A stretch of 23,834 bases of DNA from an uncultured Eggerthella sp. (GCA_900551155.1 URVA01000012.1:1-23834); one strand, 5' to 3'. Positions 7,604 to 16,645 are shown, counted from the first letter of the stretch. The notes: generated from the letters alone by a model not told the origin. A program made the numbers and translations.

Positions 7604-8899
7604 TTATGCTTCCCAGGCACTGCGACCGATAAGAGCGCGCTTGCCGATGTCGCTACGGAACTGCATATCTTCGAACTTGATAAGGTTGCAAGCTTCATAG
7701 GCGCGATTGCGTGCTTCTTCAAACGTATCGCCCAAAGCAACCACGTTCAAAACGCGACCGCCTGCGGTAATAAGTTCGCCATCGTTGTTAAGCGCCGTGC
7801 CTGCGTGGAACACAATAACGTCGTCCATACGCTGTGCTTCTGACACGCCAAGGATAACTTTGCCCTTTTCGTAGGAACCAGGATATCCGCCACTTGCCAA
7901 TACTACGCTTACCGCCCACTTATCTGACCAAGAAAGCTCAATGTCTTCTGGTTTGCCTTCTGCAACCGCCAGCATAATATCTACCAAATCTCCCTGGAGA
8001 CGAGGCAATACTACCTGGGTTTCGGGATCACCAAAACGTGCATTGAATTCAAGTACCTTGGGTCCTTCAGGTGTCAGCATGAAGCCACCATACAAACAGC
8101 CACGATAATCGGTCGTGAATGGATCGCGTGCTGTTGCTGCAGCAGCAGTTTCCATTACCTGAACCATAGCTGCCATTTCTTCCTCAGTCACGATAGGTAC
8201 TGGAGAATATACGCCCATGCCACCCGTGTTAGGACCTAGGTCGCCATCATAGGCACGCTTGTGGTCCTGCGCAGGGGCCATGCAAAATGCTTTTCCGCCA
8301 GAGACGAAAGCTAACAACGAGCATTCGGGACCGTTAAGCATTTCTTCGATTACTACGCGACTGCCCGCTTCGCCAAAGGTTCCACTAAAACAGCTATCCA
8401 CTGCCTCAAGAGCAGTTTCAAGCGTTTCTGCCACAATAACACCTTTACCAGCAGCAAGACCGTCTGCCTTAACCACCAAAGGAGCGCCAAGCTCTTCGCA
8501 GTAAGCGCGAGCCTTTTCAACATTGGTAAAACTTGCATAGCGTGCAGTAGGAATGCCATTTGCTTCCATGAATTCTTTGGAATAGGTTTTTGAACCTTCC
8601 AGCTGAGCACCTTGAGCATCAGGGCCAAACACAGGAATGCCACCAGCACGAACTACATCGGCAACACCTGCTACCAACGGAGCTTCTGGGCCAATGACCA
8701 CGAGCCCAATTTCGTGGTCTTTTGCAAAGCCGAGTACCGCTTCGCCATTTTCTGCATCAAGGTTCTTTACGTTTTGAGCAATTGAAGCAGTTCCGCCATT
8801 GCCAGGAGCAACATAGAGCTGCTCACAACGAGGAGACTTCGCAAGTGCCCAAGCAATTGCATGTTCGCGTCCGCCGCCGCCAAGAACAAGAATGTTCAC
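7604..8899 (-). CDS. purD: Phosphoribosylamine-glycine ligase (GAR synthetase)
   Basis: PurD performs the second step of de novo purine synthesis, joining glycine to 5-phosphoribosylamine with ATP. It shows the N-terminal Rossmann-like start MNILVLGGGGREHAIAWALA and GPEAPLVAGVADVV. The ATP-grasp core follows (KADGLAAGKGVIVA, GPECSLLAF, APAQDHKRAYDGDLGPNTGG, LEFNARFGDPETQ) and then the C-terminal domain. I chose the GTG at 8899 (431 residues), because AAAGG lies 6-7 bases upstream and the product then begins like other PurD proteins. A GTG at 8914 would add five residues and lacks a better ribosome site. It follows purA by 18 bases, so the two form a purine operon. Confidence 0.97.
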   Translation of the reverse strand: MNILVLGGGGREHAIAWALAKSPRCEQLYVAPGNGGTASIAQNVKNLDAENGEAVLGFAKDHEIGLVVIGPEAPLVAGVADVVRAGGIPVFGPDAQGAQLEGSKTYSKEFMEANGIPTARYASFTNVEKARAYCEELGAPLVVKADGLAAGKGVIVAETLETALEAVDSCFSGTFGEAGSRVVIEEMLNGPECSLLAFVSGGKAFCMAPAQDHKRAYDGDLGPNTGGMGVYSPVPIVTEEEMAAMVQVMETAAAATARDPFTTDYRGCLYGGFMLTPEGPKVLEFNARFGDPETQVVLPRLQGDLVDIMLAVAEGKPEDIELSWSDKWAVSVVLASGGYPGSYEKGKVILGVSEAQRMDDVIVFHAGTALNNDGELITAGGRVLNVVALGDTFEEARNRAYEACNLIKFEDMQFRSDIGKRALIGRSAWEA

Positions 8900-8917
8900 T
8901 GTTTTACCTTTCACCCA

Positions 8918-10213
8918 TTAACGGCTTTCCCATCCATTAAAGATGGTCTGATTTCTGTCAGGACCAACCGCAATAATAGAAGCACGAACACCCGTTACTT
9001 CTTCAAGATAAGTAACGTAGCGCTGAGCATTTACGGGCAGGTCTTCAAACTTCTTGCAATCAGAAATATCAATGCCTTCCCAGCCAGGAAGCTCTTCGTA
9101 AATTGGAGTTACATTCTTTGGATAAATAACCGAATGCTGCATTGGGAAGTAGTCATAGCGAACGCCATCAGCTTCATAACCAACGCACACTTTAATAGTA
9201 GGAACGCAAGACAATACGTCGAGTTTCGTCAGCGCCATATCAGTCATAGAGTTAACTTCAACCGCGTAACGAGCCTGTACCGCGTCGAACCAACCACAAC
9301 GACGCTTACGGCCGGTGGTTACACCATATTCGCCACCAACTTTGCAAAGCAATTCGCCTGTTTCGTCGTGAAGTTCGGTTGGGAATGGACCAGAGCCAAC
9401 ACGAGTAATGTAGGCCTTAGCAATACCCAATACCTTATCGATTGCCTTAGGACCAACACCCGAACCAGTAGGTGCGCCGCCTGCGCAGCAAGAAGACGAA
9501 GTTACAAACGGATAGGTACCATGGTCGATATCAAGCATGGTTCCCTGTGCGCCTTCGAACAAGATGTTTTTGTTTTCACGCAAAGCCGCATTGAGCATTT
9601 GAGTGGTTTCTGCCATGTGCTTGCGCATAACTTCTGCATAAGGCAAATACATTTCGCAAATCTGATCTACGGTGTAAGGCTTTAAATCGTAGATCTTAGT
9701 AAGAACTTGGTTCTTGATAGCAAGTGCAGCTTCAAGCTTTTCGCGGAAGATCTTTTCATCCAAAAGATCTTGAACACGAATGCCATTGCGGGCGAATTTG
9801 TCTTCATAAGCAGGACCAATACCACGATTAGTAGTACCAATCTTGTGTTTGCCCAAATGACGTTCGGATGCTCCGTCCAAATCAATGTGATAAGGCATGA
9901 TGATGTGAGCATCGCAAGAAATGCGCAAACGATCGCAAGGGAAGCCAGATTCTTCCAACATCTGCATTTCTTCAACTAAAACTTTAGGATCAATAACGCA
10001 ACCGTTGCCAATAACAGGCGTGATGTGATCGTACATAACGCCAGAAGGAATAAGATGCAATGCGAGCTTGGTGTCGCCATGAATTACCGTATGACCGGCG
10101 TTGTTTCCTCCCTGATATCGAACAACGTAATCATAATCACTTGAAATTAAGTCAGTGATTTTGCCTTTTCCCTCGTCACCCCACTGGGCACCAAGGAGAA
10201 CCGTGCTTGGCAT
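8918..10213 (-). CDS. purA: Adenylosuccinate synthetase
   Basis: PurA makes adenylosuccinate from IMP, aspartate and GTP, the first step from IMP to AMP. The 431-residue product has the family marks: GAQWGDEGKGKITDLI (GTP loop), GGNNAGHTV, FEGAQGTMLDIDHGTYPFVT, VTTGRKRRCGWFDAV and GPDRNQTI near the C-terminus. The ATG at 10213 was chosen over an upstream one at 10228 because AAAGGA sits 6-7 bases before it and the product starts MPSTVLLGAQWGDEGKGK like its relatives. It is the first gene of purA-purD. The leader 10214-10344 contains a 13-bp palindrome (10258-10270) but no clear riboswitch. Confidence 0.98.
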   Translation of the reverse strand: MPSTVLLGAQWGDEGKGKITDLISSDYDYVVRYQGGNNAGHTVIHGDTKLALHLIPSGVMYDHITPVIGNGCVIDPKVLVEEMQMLEESGFPCDRLRISCDAHIIMPYHIDLDGASERHLGKHKIGTTNRGIGPAYEDKFARNGIRVQDLLDEKIFREKLEAALAIKNQVLTKIYDLKPYTVDQICEMYLPYAEVMRKHMAETTQMLNAALRENKNILFEGAQGTMLDIDHGTYPFVTSSSCCAGGAPTGSGVGPKAIDKVLGIAKAYITRVGSGPFPTELHDETGELLCKVGGEYGVTTGRKRRCGWFDAVQARYAVEVNSMTDMALTKLDVLSCVPTIKVCVGYEADGVRYDYFPMQHSVIYPKNVTPIYEELPGWEGIDISDCKKFEDLPVNAQRYVTYLEEVTGVRASIIAVGPDRNQTIFNGWESR

Positions 10214-10257
10214 GTAAGGTCCTTTCAATGTTTTTATAACTTAACGAGACTTTTCGC

Positions 10258-10270
10258 AGTTGTAACAACT
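10258..10270. promoter_or_regulatory. Short palindrome in the purA leader
   Basis: AGTTG-TAA-CAACT, a perfect 13-bp palindrome, 45-57 bases upstream of the purA start. It could be a protein-binding site or a small hairpin, or chance. No convincing -35/-10 pair was found around it. Confidence 0.2.
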
Positions 10271-10344
10271 ACCTGACAGTCTCACGACGGACATTATTTT
10301 AGGTCAAAACGTACAATAAAATCCTGCCCAACAAAGGAATAATA

Positions 10345-12549
10345 CTACAGTTCAATCAATTTACTCTTTGAATCAGCTTTGCACACTAAGGCTGCAATAT
10401 CTGGATGGCACGTAAACAAAATAACTTGGCGGCTGTGCGCTAATTCTGCAAGCGCCCGAACTGCTTGCTTTCTACGCATATTGTCGAAATTCACCAATAT
10501 GTCATCACACATTATAGGAAGGCCTTTACCCACATTTTCTGCAGTCATAAGTAGGGCAATACGCAGGCTTAAATACAGCTGTTGGCGTGTGCCTAACGAA
10601 AGCAGATGCGGTGCACGCGTGGTTTTAATTGCATCAACCACCTCGATATCGCCTTGCGCGTTCATACGCACCGTACACCACGCTCCATCGGTCATTTGAG
10701 ACAACAGTCGCGATGCACAGCGATACACCTCGGGCTGACTTTTTCGTTCCCATTGTGCAATGGCATCTTCGAGCGAGCGCTGCGCAATAAGCAGCGTGGC
10801 CAATTGGCGATAGTCATCCTGCAAGCGAGTTTCGATAGTTTCACTTTGGAACTTCAATTCATCGAATGACGTTGTCCTCCGTGCTGCAGTTAATCGCTCG
10901 GTAATTTCGCCTATTTGCCGTTCGGTTTCTCCTATTGTCTGCGCCGTTTTGCTTCGCTCAGCAACTTTGCGCTCAATTACTTGGTTAATATCTTCAACTC
11001 GAGCATCCTTATCAAACCCCGCAGCATTACAAATATCCTTACGATCACGATATGCCTGATCAAGAGCGTCCTGCAGGGAAGCACGATGAAGCGCTTGGGC
11101 TTGCTTTGTTTGGCTTGCAAGATCCTGTGCAGAACGGTATTCCCGCAGTTGATCAAGGAGTCGACGGGCCCTGCGTGTGGATCCTTGAGCAGCGCCAAGA
11201 CCTGATTGAATAAGTTGCTGTTCTATGAATTCACTGTATTCACAAGATTGAGCTTCACATATTTCGAGCGTTTTTTGGTCTTGCTGCATGACCCATTCTT
11301 TTTTAGAACGAGCATCTTCCCATTCTTCTTCGGAACGTGTTGGTCGCATGCTGATAACAACGCCCACCACAGCCAAAACAAGAGCAACCAAAACGAGCGC
11401 TACGCCTACTACCAAATAGGAAGCACCCGTTGTTTGCCGAGCAAGATTGACAATGTAAACGCCAATAAACGCCATAATCAAGGGGACCACGATAGCAAAC
11501 GCCAACTGAGCCCAGCGCTGTTTGCGCGCGCGGTCATATTGCTGTTGTTTGTGAGCATCTTCTGTGTGAAATTCATATTCTGCACGTGACGTATTAGCTG
11601 CTTCGCGTGCTTTATCAACACTGTGTTCCAACTTGGCTTTGTGATCGTCGAATTCATCCAAGGAATCACGCAGACGATATTCTTGTGCTTGAGTAAGATT
11701 TACCAATTCAGCAATATCGTCATCAGGCGCAAGCGAAGCTGGATTTGATGATTCATTATCTCCAAATGACTGCTCCAGGTCCTGCTGCAATGAAACAATT
11801 TTTGCATCGAGCGAACTTACCTGAGTTGCAGTTTGAGTAAGATTCTCTATTTCAGTGTTAAGGCGCTCTTGTGTCTCTAGCATCAAATCTCTACGTGGGC
11901 GAAGAGAAGCCAGAATATGTTCTTGTTCGCGCAGATTATCTGCTTCTTCTCGGCTTGTTTGTACAAGAGTTTTTAGTCGACTCTGTTCATTTTTCAAGTT
12001 ACCAATCGCATCAGGATTTTGAGCCGAACGAGAAGTCAGCGCCTTTATTTGAGCAGAAATTGATTCTAGTGCATGAGCGGGAGATGCAGAGGTGCCCGAT
12101 CCTGCCGTTAGTAAGCGCGCAGTAATATCGCTATGTCTATCAAGACGCAAAAGTTCATCGCTTGTAAGCGAAAACATGGTTTCGTAGGTTTCACGATCGA
12201 TGTTGGTTAGTAACGGAGCTGGTGGATTGAGCTCATCGGTGTTTTTCACGCGCTTTAATTCAACAACATCACCCGTTGCTTCGTCTTTAAAAAACAGGCT
12301 GCCCGACCTATCGGCATTTTCTGGACGGTAGGGATTTGCTTCTCCGCGCGCAGCAGGCCAGCCGAACAATACTCCTTTTACGAGTTCGTTTAAGGTGGTT
12401 TTGCCTGCTTCATTAGGTCCATACACCACATTCATTCCTGGACCAAAAGGACCTACGATAATGTTGGCGAACTTGCCAAAGCTCGTCATTTTTATGTGCT
12501 CAAGGAAATATGAGGGAGTGGATTTTGTAAGCTTGGATTTCTTAGCCAT
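10345..12549 (-). CDS. yhaN: YhaN-like SMC/Rad50-type ATPase with membrane segments
   Basis: A 734-residue ATPase of the Rad50/SbcC kind. Walker A is GPNEAGKTT (residues 44-52). After it come YRPENADRSGSL and a DELLRLDRH-type region typical of YhaN, then long coiled-coil arms rich in Glu/Gln/Arg. Two hydrophobic segments (LAFAIVVPLIMAFIGVYIV and YLVVGVALVLVALVLAVVGV) lie between the arms at about residues 345-400, where Rad50 has its zinc hook. The C-terminal half-domain has LGTRQQLYLSLRIALL and the Walker B/D-loop block IMCDDILVNFDN, then the switch His (FTCHPD). Its ATG shares one base with the stop of the yhaO frame (TAATG), so translation is coupled. It is shorter than B. subtilis YhaN. 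The likely role is DNA-end processing or repair with YhaO near the membrane, by inference. Confidence 0.85.
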   Translation of the reverse strand: MAKKSKLTKSTPSYFLEHIKMTSFGKFANIIVGPFGPGMNVVYGPNEAGKTTLNELVKGVLFGWPAARGEANPYRPENADRSGSLFFKDEATGDVVELKRVKNTDELNPPAPLLTNIDRETYETMFSLTSDELLRLDRHSDITARLLTAGSGTSASPAHALESISAQIKALTSRSAQNPDAIGNLKNEQSRLKTLVQTSREEADNLREQEHILASLRPRRDLMLETQERLNTEIENLTQTATQVSSLDAKIVSLQQDLEQSFGDNESSNPASLAPDDDIAELVNLTQAQEYRLRDSLDEFDDHKAKLEHSVDKAREAANTSRAEYEFHTEDAHKQQQYDRARKQRWAQLAFAIVVPLIMAFIGVYIVNLARQTTGASYLVVGVALVLVALVLAVVGVVISMRPTRSEEEWEDARSKKEWVMQQDQKTLEICEAQSCEYSEFIEQQLIQSGLGAAQGSTRRARRLLDQLREYRSAQDLASQTKQAQALHRASLQDALDQAYRDRKDICNAAGFDKDARVEDINQVIERKVAERSKTAQTIGETERQIGEITERLTAARRTTSFDELKFQSETIETRLQDDYRQLATLLIAQRSLEDAIAQWERKSQPEVYRCASRLLSQMTDGAWCTVRMNAQGDIEVVDAIKTTRAPHLLSLGTRQQLYLSLRIALLMTAENVGKGLPIMCDDILVNFDNMRRKQAVRALAELAHSRQVILFTCHPDIAALVCKADSKSKLIEL

Positions 12550-12746
12550 TATTCACCATCCCTCCCCAAAAGATCTAAAACAAGCGTTTCAGCCTCAGCG
12601 CAAAGTTCAGAATACTTTACCTCGAGAGAAGTCGGCATAGACAATTCCCGCTGATAAAATTGTTTTTCTAAATCGAGCAGTACCTCATCTTTGTCCAGAC
12701 GGTACTGGTCCATTACCTCTAAATACACTGAAGGGAACAATCCTTC
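12549..12746 (-). pseudogene. yhaO: Out-of-frame C-terminal part of YhaO (frameshifted)
   Basis: About 65 residues (EGLFPSVYLEVMDQYRLDKD onwards, ending LDLLGRDGE), shifted +1 relative to the upstream metallophosphoesterase frame. It looks like the C-terminal segment of YhaO: helical, Glu/Leu-rich, and in the position where the full protein should continue. It has no ribosome site or plausible start of its own; the first possible start is a TTG at 12740. Its stop shares one base with the yhaN ATG. Joined to the upstream frame by skipping one A in a run of five (12747-12751) it gives about 413 residues, close to the family length of about 400. It may be a sequencing error, a true mutation or a programmed shift. 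Confidence 0.65.
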
Positions 12747-13791
12747 TTTTTACTGAAGGTTTAGTTTTATTGAGCAGCGCATCGATATAGAAAAATGGAT
12801 AGCCATCGTTGAGAATTGCGCGCATATCTTCTAAGACCTGTGTCGTTAAATCGCCATGAAGCGCACTTCTTCCCGTTAGGGTAATGCGAAACATCATGCG
12901 CTGACAACGAGTCTTGGCGTTTTGACCAAATTCGGCACTCACTATTTTTTCCTGGATATCAGCAATAGTTGCGCAATCAGACACGTTAAGTTCAAGGCGT
13001 TTCCAGGCTACCTTTGCTGTTGGCATAAATTCAATTCGGACAGGCGCTTTAGTAGAAAGTGTTACTTTAAACACTCCGTGTTCGCCTTCTTCTTTCATAT
13101 CTCTGCCTTGAGGACAACCCGAATACACAATGCGAGGATCCTCTTTCGAAGGGAACACTTTTGGCTGATGAACGTGACCGCAAGCCCAATAATCAACATC
13201 ACGCCTAAGGAGCGTTTTTGGATTCACAGGCGATCGCGTAAGGTCAATATCGAGTCCTGTATGAAGGATACCGATCATAAAAGGAGCCGAAATCCCCAGT
13301 TCAGAGGTGGCTGTTTCACGTGAAATACCTTCAGAAATATCTTCATTGCGAGGGAAGGATTGCGTGTAATAACCTCTGCCTCCAATGAGTGCAAGCGGCT
13401 TGCCGTCGCGCTGATAGCAGGTGAATTCTGGTTTGGTTGCCCCCAATATATGAGTGTTGTTAGGCAAAGCAGCAAACGAGTTGTCCCATGAAATAAAAGG
13501 ATCGTGATTTCCTGTTACAAAATAAACAGGAATACCTGCCTCGTCTAATTGTTTAAGTCCAGCCAAAAACAAAGAAAAATCTGCGTAAGACGGGTGTGAA
13601 TTATCAAAGATGTCGCCCGCCAAAACAACAAAATCAACCTGTTCTTTTAGAGCAGCATCAATAACGTTTCGGAATGCTTCGGGGATTGCCTGTAAAAGAA
13701 TATCTGCCCATTCAGGCGCAATAGACCTGAGCCCTTTAAATGGTGCCCCTAGATGTAGGTCTGCAGCATGTATAAACGTTACGGTACTCAT
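12685..13791 (-). CDS. yhaO: YhaO-like metallophosphoesterase, DNA exonuclease (frameshifted near its end)
   Basis: An SbcD/Mre11-type nuclease. All metal-binding motifs of the calcineurin-like core are intact: DLHLGAPF near the N-terminus, GDIFDN, GNHDP, the His of GILHTG, and CGHVHQP. It pairs with the YhaN-like ATPase downstream as SbcD pairs with SbcC; the likely role is ATP-driven DNA-end processing. The ATG at 13791 (MSTVTFIHAADLHLG) was preferred over an upstream start at 13815 because the family begins here, although the ribosome site is weak. The frame as read ends at 12685 after about 348 plausible residues plus a basic, unrelated-looking tail (RRIVPFSVFRGNGPVPSGQR). The true continuation lies in the +1 frame. 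The catalytic part is complete; only the C-terminal domain is affected. Confidence 0.85.
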   Translation of the reverse strand: MSTVTFIHAADLHLGAPFKGLRSIAPEWADILLQAIPEAFRNVIDAALKEQVDFVVLAGDIFDNSHPSYADFSLFLAGLKQLDEAGIPVYFVTGNHDPFISWDNSFAALPNNTHILGATKPEFTCYQRDGKPLALIGGRGYYTQSFPRNEDISEGISRETATSELGISAPFMIGILHTGLDIDLTRSPVNPKTLLRRDVDYWACGHVHQPKVFPSKEDPRIVYSGCPQGRDMKEEGEHGVFKVTLSTKAPVRIEFMPTAKVAWKRLELNVSDCATIADIQEKIVSAEFGQNAKTRCQRMMFRITLTGRSALHGDLTTQVLEDMRAILNDGYPFFYIDALLNKTKPSVKRRIVPFSVFRGNGPVPSGQR

Positions 13792-13851
13792 GCTTTGAGT
13801 GTAACGCGAAAGCACCTAAAACCTTTATCAGAAATTCAACAATGATAAAAA

Positions 13852-15222
13852 TTAGTAGCCTGAGTCATCGAAATGATTAGTAAACTTCGTAAATTCTGGA
13901 ATAAAGGTAAGCGGAATATCACGCGTAGGACCATTACGATGCTTTGCAACAATAAGCTCTGCCATACCCCAGTCGGGACGCTTATCGGATTCCGCTTCCG
14001 CCTCAGACGTACTTCTATCAAGGAACATTACGATGTCGGCGTCCTGTTCAATGGAGCCTGATTCGCGCAAGTCCGAAAGCATGGGGCGTTTATCAGTTCG
14101 CGTTTCAACACCACGAGAAAGCTGAGACAAAGCCAAAATAGGAACGTTCAATTCCTTTGCAAGCACCTTCAAACCACGCGAAATTTCTGCAACTTCTACT
14201 GCACGGTTATTGGGATGAGGAATAACTGGCTGCATGAGCTGCAAGTAGTCTACGATGATAAGACCTTGTTTTTTATTACGCATCATACGGCGGGCTTTGG
14301 TGCGCAGTTCAACAATGGAAAGCGAAGGCGAATCATCGACATACAAATCGTATTGCGAAAGTTCGCCCGATACGCGCACAAGTTCGCTCCAGTCGCTATC
14401 TTGCAACTGGCCGCCACGCAGGCGTGACAAACTCATGCCTGCTTCTGCTGCCAGCACACGTTGAGTAATCTGAACTGATGACATTTCCAAACTGAACAGA
14501 GCTACTGTTGAACCTAGCTTTGCGGCGTTTGTTGCCAAGTTCATAGCAAATGAGGTTTTACCAACCGCAGGACGCGCCGCCAAAATAATCAGATCGCCGC
14601 CGCGCAAACCACAGAACAGCTTATCCACATCGGTAAAACCAGTAGGAACACCCTGCATGGTACCTGCACGATTAGCCATTTCGGCAATTTCATCATTTGC
14701 TTCAATAATGAGCGTTTGAATGTCTTTAAACGTAGAACTTACCGTTTGTTCCGTGACATTGAACAGCGCAGCTTCCGCTTGAGACACCAATTCTTTAGGG
14801 TCGGAAGGAGAATCATATGCAAGAGACGTTATTTGAGCCGATGCGCGCAAAAGTTCACGGCGCATTGCATCACGCGCAACAATTTCTGCATGGTGCTGCC
14901 AACTTGTAAACGCAAACGTATTGTCTGCTAATTCCAGCAAATACGATTGTCCGCCAATAGCTTCAAGCTGCCCACTTGCTTTCAAATTGTCGGAAACGGA
15001 AATTACATCAATAGGAATAGAGCGCGAATTCATTTCGCGCATAGTTTCGAAAATAATACGATGAGCAGGACGGAAGAAACTTTCAGGTTTCAGTTTTAAA
15101 GAAACCTCTTCAAACACTCCCGTTGAAAGCAGACATGCCGCAAGGACGGTTTGTTCCGCTTCGATGTTCTGAGGGAATGTCTTATTAATGTCCGTTGAAT
15201 TGTTGTTCTGTGTATCGGGCAC
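13852..15222 (-). CDS. dnaB: Replicative DNA helicase DnaB
   Basis: The hexameric 5'-3' helicase that unwinds DNA at the fork. The 456 residues comprise the N-terminal primase-interacting domain (PQNIEAEQTVLAACLL onwards) and a RecA-like motor domain. The motor contains Walker A AARPAVGKTSFA (about residues 217-227), Walker B IIVDYLQLM, the QLSRGVETRTDKRPMLSDLRESG motif 4 region and a C-terminal KHRNGPT. No intein is present and the length is normal. The start is a GTG at 15222 with AAGGAA upstream. It follows rplI, as in many bacteria, but a terminator at 15311-15352 lies between, so it is probably also transcribed from its own promoter. The gap to yhaO is only 60 bases. Confidence 0.98.
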   Translation of the reverse strand: MPDTQNNNSTDINKTFPQNIEAEQTVLAACLLSTGVFEEVSLKLKPESFFRPAHRIIFETMREMNSRSIPIDVISVSDNLKASGQLEAIGGQSYLLELADNTFAFTSWQHHAEIVARDAMRRELLRASAQITSLAYDSPSDPKELVSQAEAALFNVTEQTVSSTFKDIQTLIIEANDEIAEMANRAGTMQGVPTGFTDVDKLFCGLRGGDLIILAARPAVGKTSFAMNLATNAAKLGSTVALFSLEMSSVQITQRVLAAEAGMSLSRLRGGQLQDSDWSELVRVSGELSQYDLYVDDSPSLSIVELRTKARRMMRNKKQGLIIVDYLQLMQPVIPHPNNRAVEVAEISRGLKVLAKELNVPILALSQLSRGVETRTDKRPMLSDLRESGSIEQDADIVMFLDRSTSEAEAESDKRPDWGMAELIVAKHRNGPTRDIPLTFIPEFTKFTNHFDDSGY

Positions 15223-15310
15223 TGTTTTTCCGTTCCTTAGTTTCGTTACCGCGTTTTCAAAAACTATTCCGAAGTAAAAAGATAATACAACACCACTATA
15301 AAGAAAAAAC

Positions 15311-15352
15311 TAAAAGAAAAAGGCCGCCTGATCAAAATCAGACGACCTTTTA
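15311..15352 (-). terminator. Terminator after rplI
   Basis: The minus strand reads AAAGGTCGTCTGAT, a short loop, then GATCAGGCGGCCTTT with G-T pairs (15319-15350), followed by TTTTTC. It ends the rpsF-ssb-rpsR-rplI unit ahead of dnaB. Confidence 0.85.
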
Positions 15353-15372
15353 AATCAAGCAAATAAGCTACG

Positions 15373-15906
15373 TTATTCAGCAGCTTCTTCAGTTGCTTCT
15401 TCTGCTGCTTCAGCTTCAGCCTCTGCAGGAGCTTCAGCTGCCTCAGTAGCAGCGAAGGTCTCAGCATCGCCAACAAGAATGGTCAAGTTGGCCTTGATGT
15501 CGCGATACAGAGAAATTGCTACCTCGTGAGCGCCAGCAGACTTAATAGTAGATTTCATCTCAACACGACGACGGTCGATTTCGATGTCAGCTTGAGCCTT
15601 GATAGCATCTGCGATCATCTGAGAAGTTACAGAACCAAAGAGAACGCCTTCTTCGCCTACGCGAGCTTCAACCTTAACGGTAAGAGCGTCAAGAACTTCC
15701 TTGGTCTTGTTAGCTTCTGCAACACGATTCTCTTCACGAGCTGCAATGTTGTGCTTACGCTGCTCGAGCTGCTTCAGGTTACCTTTAGTAGCAGCTACAG
15801 CCAGGCGCTTTGGGAATAAATAGTTGTTAGCAAAACCAGCAGCAACGTCTACTACGTCGCCTTCGCCGCCCTTGCCCTTAACTTCTGCCAAAAGGATTAC
15901 TTTCAT
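15373..15906 (-). CDS. rplI: 50S ribosomal protein L9 with Ala/Glu tail
   Basis: L9 binds 23S rRNA near the L1 stalk. The N-terminal domain is MKVILLAEVKGKGGEGDVVDVAAGFANNYLFP..., split here as MKVILLAEVKGKGG then GFANNYLFPKRLA. A long basic connecting helix (about residues 41-75) and a C-terminal domain (FGSVTSQMIADAI, HEVAISLYRDIKANLTI) follow. The last roughly 28 residues are an acidic Ala/Glu tail, so the protein is 177 residues rather than about 150. AGGAGG stands just before the ATG, 12 bases after rpsR. The tail looks like lineage-specific low complexity rather than a fused domain. Confidence 0.97.
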   Translation of the reverse strand: MKVILLAEVKGKGGEGDVVDVAAGFANNYLFPKRLAVAATKGNLKQLEQRKHNIAAREENRVAEANKTKEVLDALTVKVEARVGEEGVLFGSVTSQMIADAIKAQADIEIDRRRVEMKSTIKSAGAHEVAISLYRDIKANLTILVGDAETFAATEAAEAPAEAEAEAAEEATEEAAE

Positions 15907-15918
15907 TTCATCCTCCTC

Positions 15919-16179
15919 TTAGCGATTACGACGATCGCCACGGCCGCTTACTGCAGGCACAGCATAAGGCATGAGAGCCATTTCACGTGCACGCTTTACG
16001 GCGTTAGCGATATCGCGCTGGTGCTGGGTGCAAGCGCCCGTTACACGGCGGGGCTTGATCTTCCCACGGTCAGTAACATACTTACGCAGCATCTGGGTGT
16101 CTTTGTAATCTACGTATTCTGCGTGATCCTTGCAGAACTGGCAGTACTTTCGACGAGGCTGCTTTGTGTAGTCAGACAT
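15919..16179 (-). CDS. rpsR: 30S ribosomal protein S18
   Basis: S18 (86 residues) binds the platform of the 30S subunit as a heterodimer with S6. It starts MSDYTKQPRRKYCQFCKDH and has IKPRRVTGACTQHQRDIANA, followed by RAREMALMPY. The CxxC and the later Cys/His mark the zinc-binding C+ form. The ATG at 16179 has AAGAGG upstream; an in-frame upstream start would run into the end of ssb. It lies 19 bases after ssb in the rpsF-ssb-rpsR-rplI operon. Confidence 0.97.
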   Translation of the reverse strand: MSDYTKQPRRKYCQFCKDHAEYVDYKDTQMLRKYVTDRGKIKPRRVTGACTQHQRDIANAVKRAREMALMPYAVPAVSGRGDRRNR

Positions 16180-16198
16180 GTAAACCTCTTTCGAATGA

Positions 16199-16645
16199 TT
16201 AGAACGGAATATCAGTATCGTAGACGGAGGCATCAACTACTGGCGCTGCCATAGGAGCTGCGGCAGGTGCCGCTGCTGCTGGAGCAGCCATAGTGTTGCG
16301 CTGCATACCGTTATCGTTGCGAGGAGATAAGAATTCAATCTCATCAACAATAACTTCAATTTTGCTGCGCTTTTGCCCATCGCGCTCCCACTGGCTCCAA
16401 CGAAGTTTACCTTCGATTGCAACCTTGCTTCCTTTCTGAAGGAAACGGGAAACAGACTGAGCACGAGCACCAAACATAGTGCAATCGATGAAATTAGGAT
16501 AGTCCTCCCATTCACCTGTCTGTTGGTTCTTGCGACGATCGTTTACTGCAACGCCGAAGCCTAATACTGGCATTCCACTTGCGGTAGAACGAAGATCAGG
16601 GTCGCGAGTAAGATTACCAGTGATGATTACGCGATTGATGCTCAT
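16199..16645 (-). CDS. ssb: Single-stranded DNA-binding protein
   Basis: A 148-residue SSB. The OB-fold (MSINRVIITGNLTRDPDLRS to about residue 105, with FIDCTMFGARAQ and GKLRWSQWERDGQKRSKIEV) is followed by an Ala/Pro/Met-rich disordered linker and the acidic tip DTDIPF, which recruits repair and replication partners. The start is an ATG with GAGAGG upstream. It lies between rpsF and rpsR, the usual place. It is an ordinary chromosomal SSB. Confidence 0.98.
   Translation of the reverse strand: MSINRVIITGNLTRDPDLRSTASGMPVLGFGVAVNDRRKNQQTGEWEDYPNFIDCTMFGARAQSVSRFLQKGSKVAIEGKLRWSQWERDGQKRSKIEVIVDEIEFLSPRNDNGMQRNTMAAPAAAAPAAAPMAAPVVDASVYDTDIPF

Noticed and set aside
8861..9685. 274-codon plus-strand frame
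   Set aside because: Antisense to purA and purD, with an unnatural composition; a shadow of the real genes.
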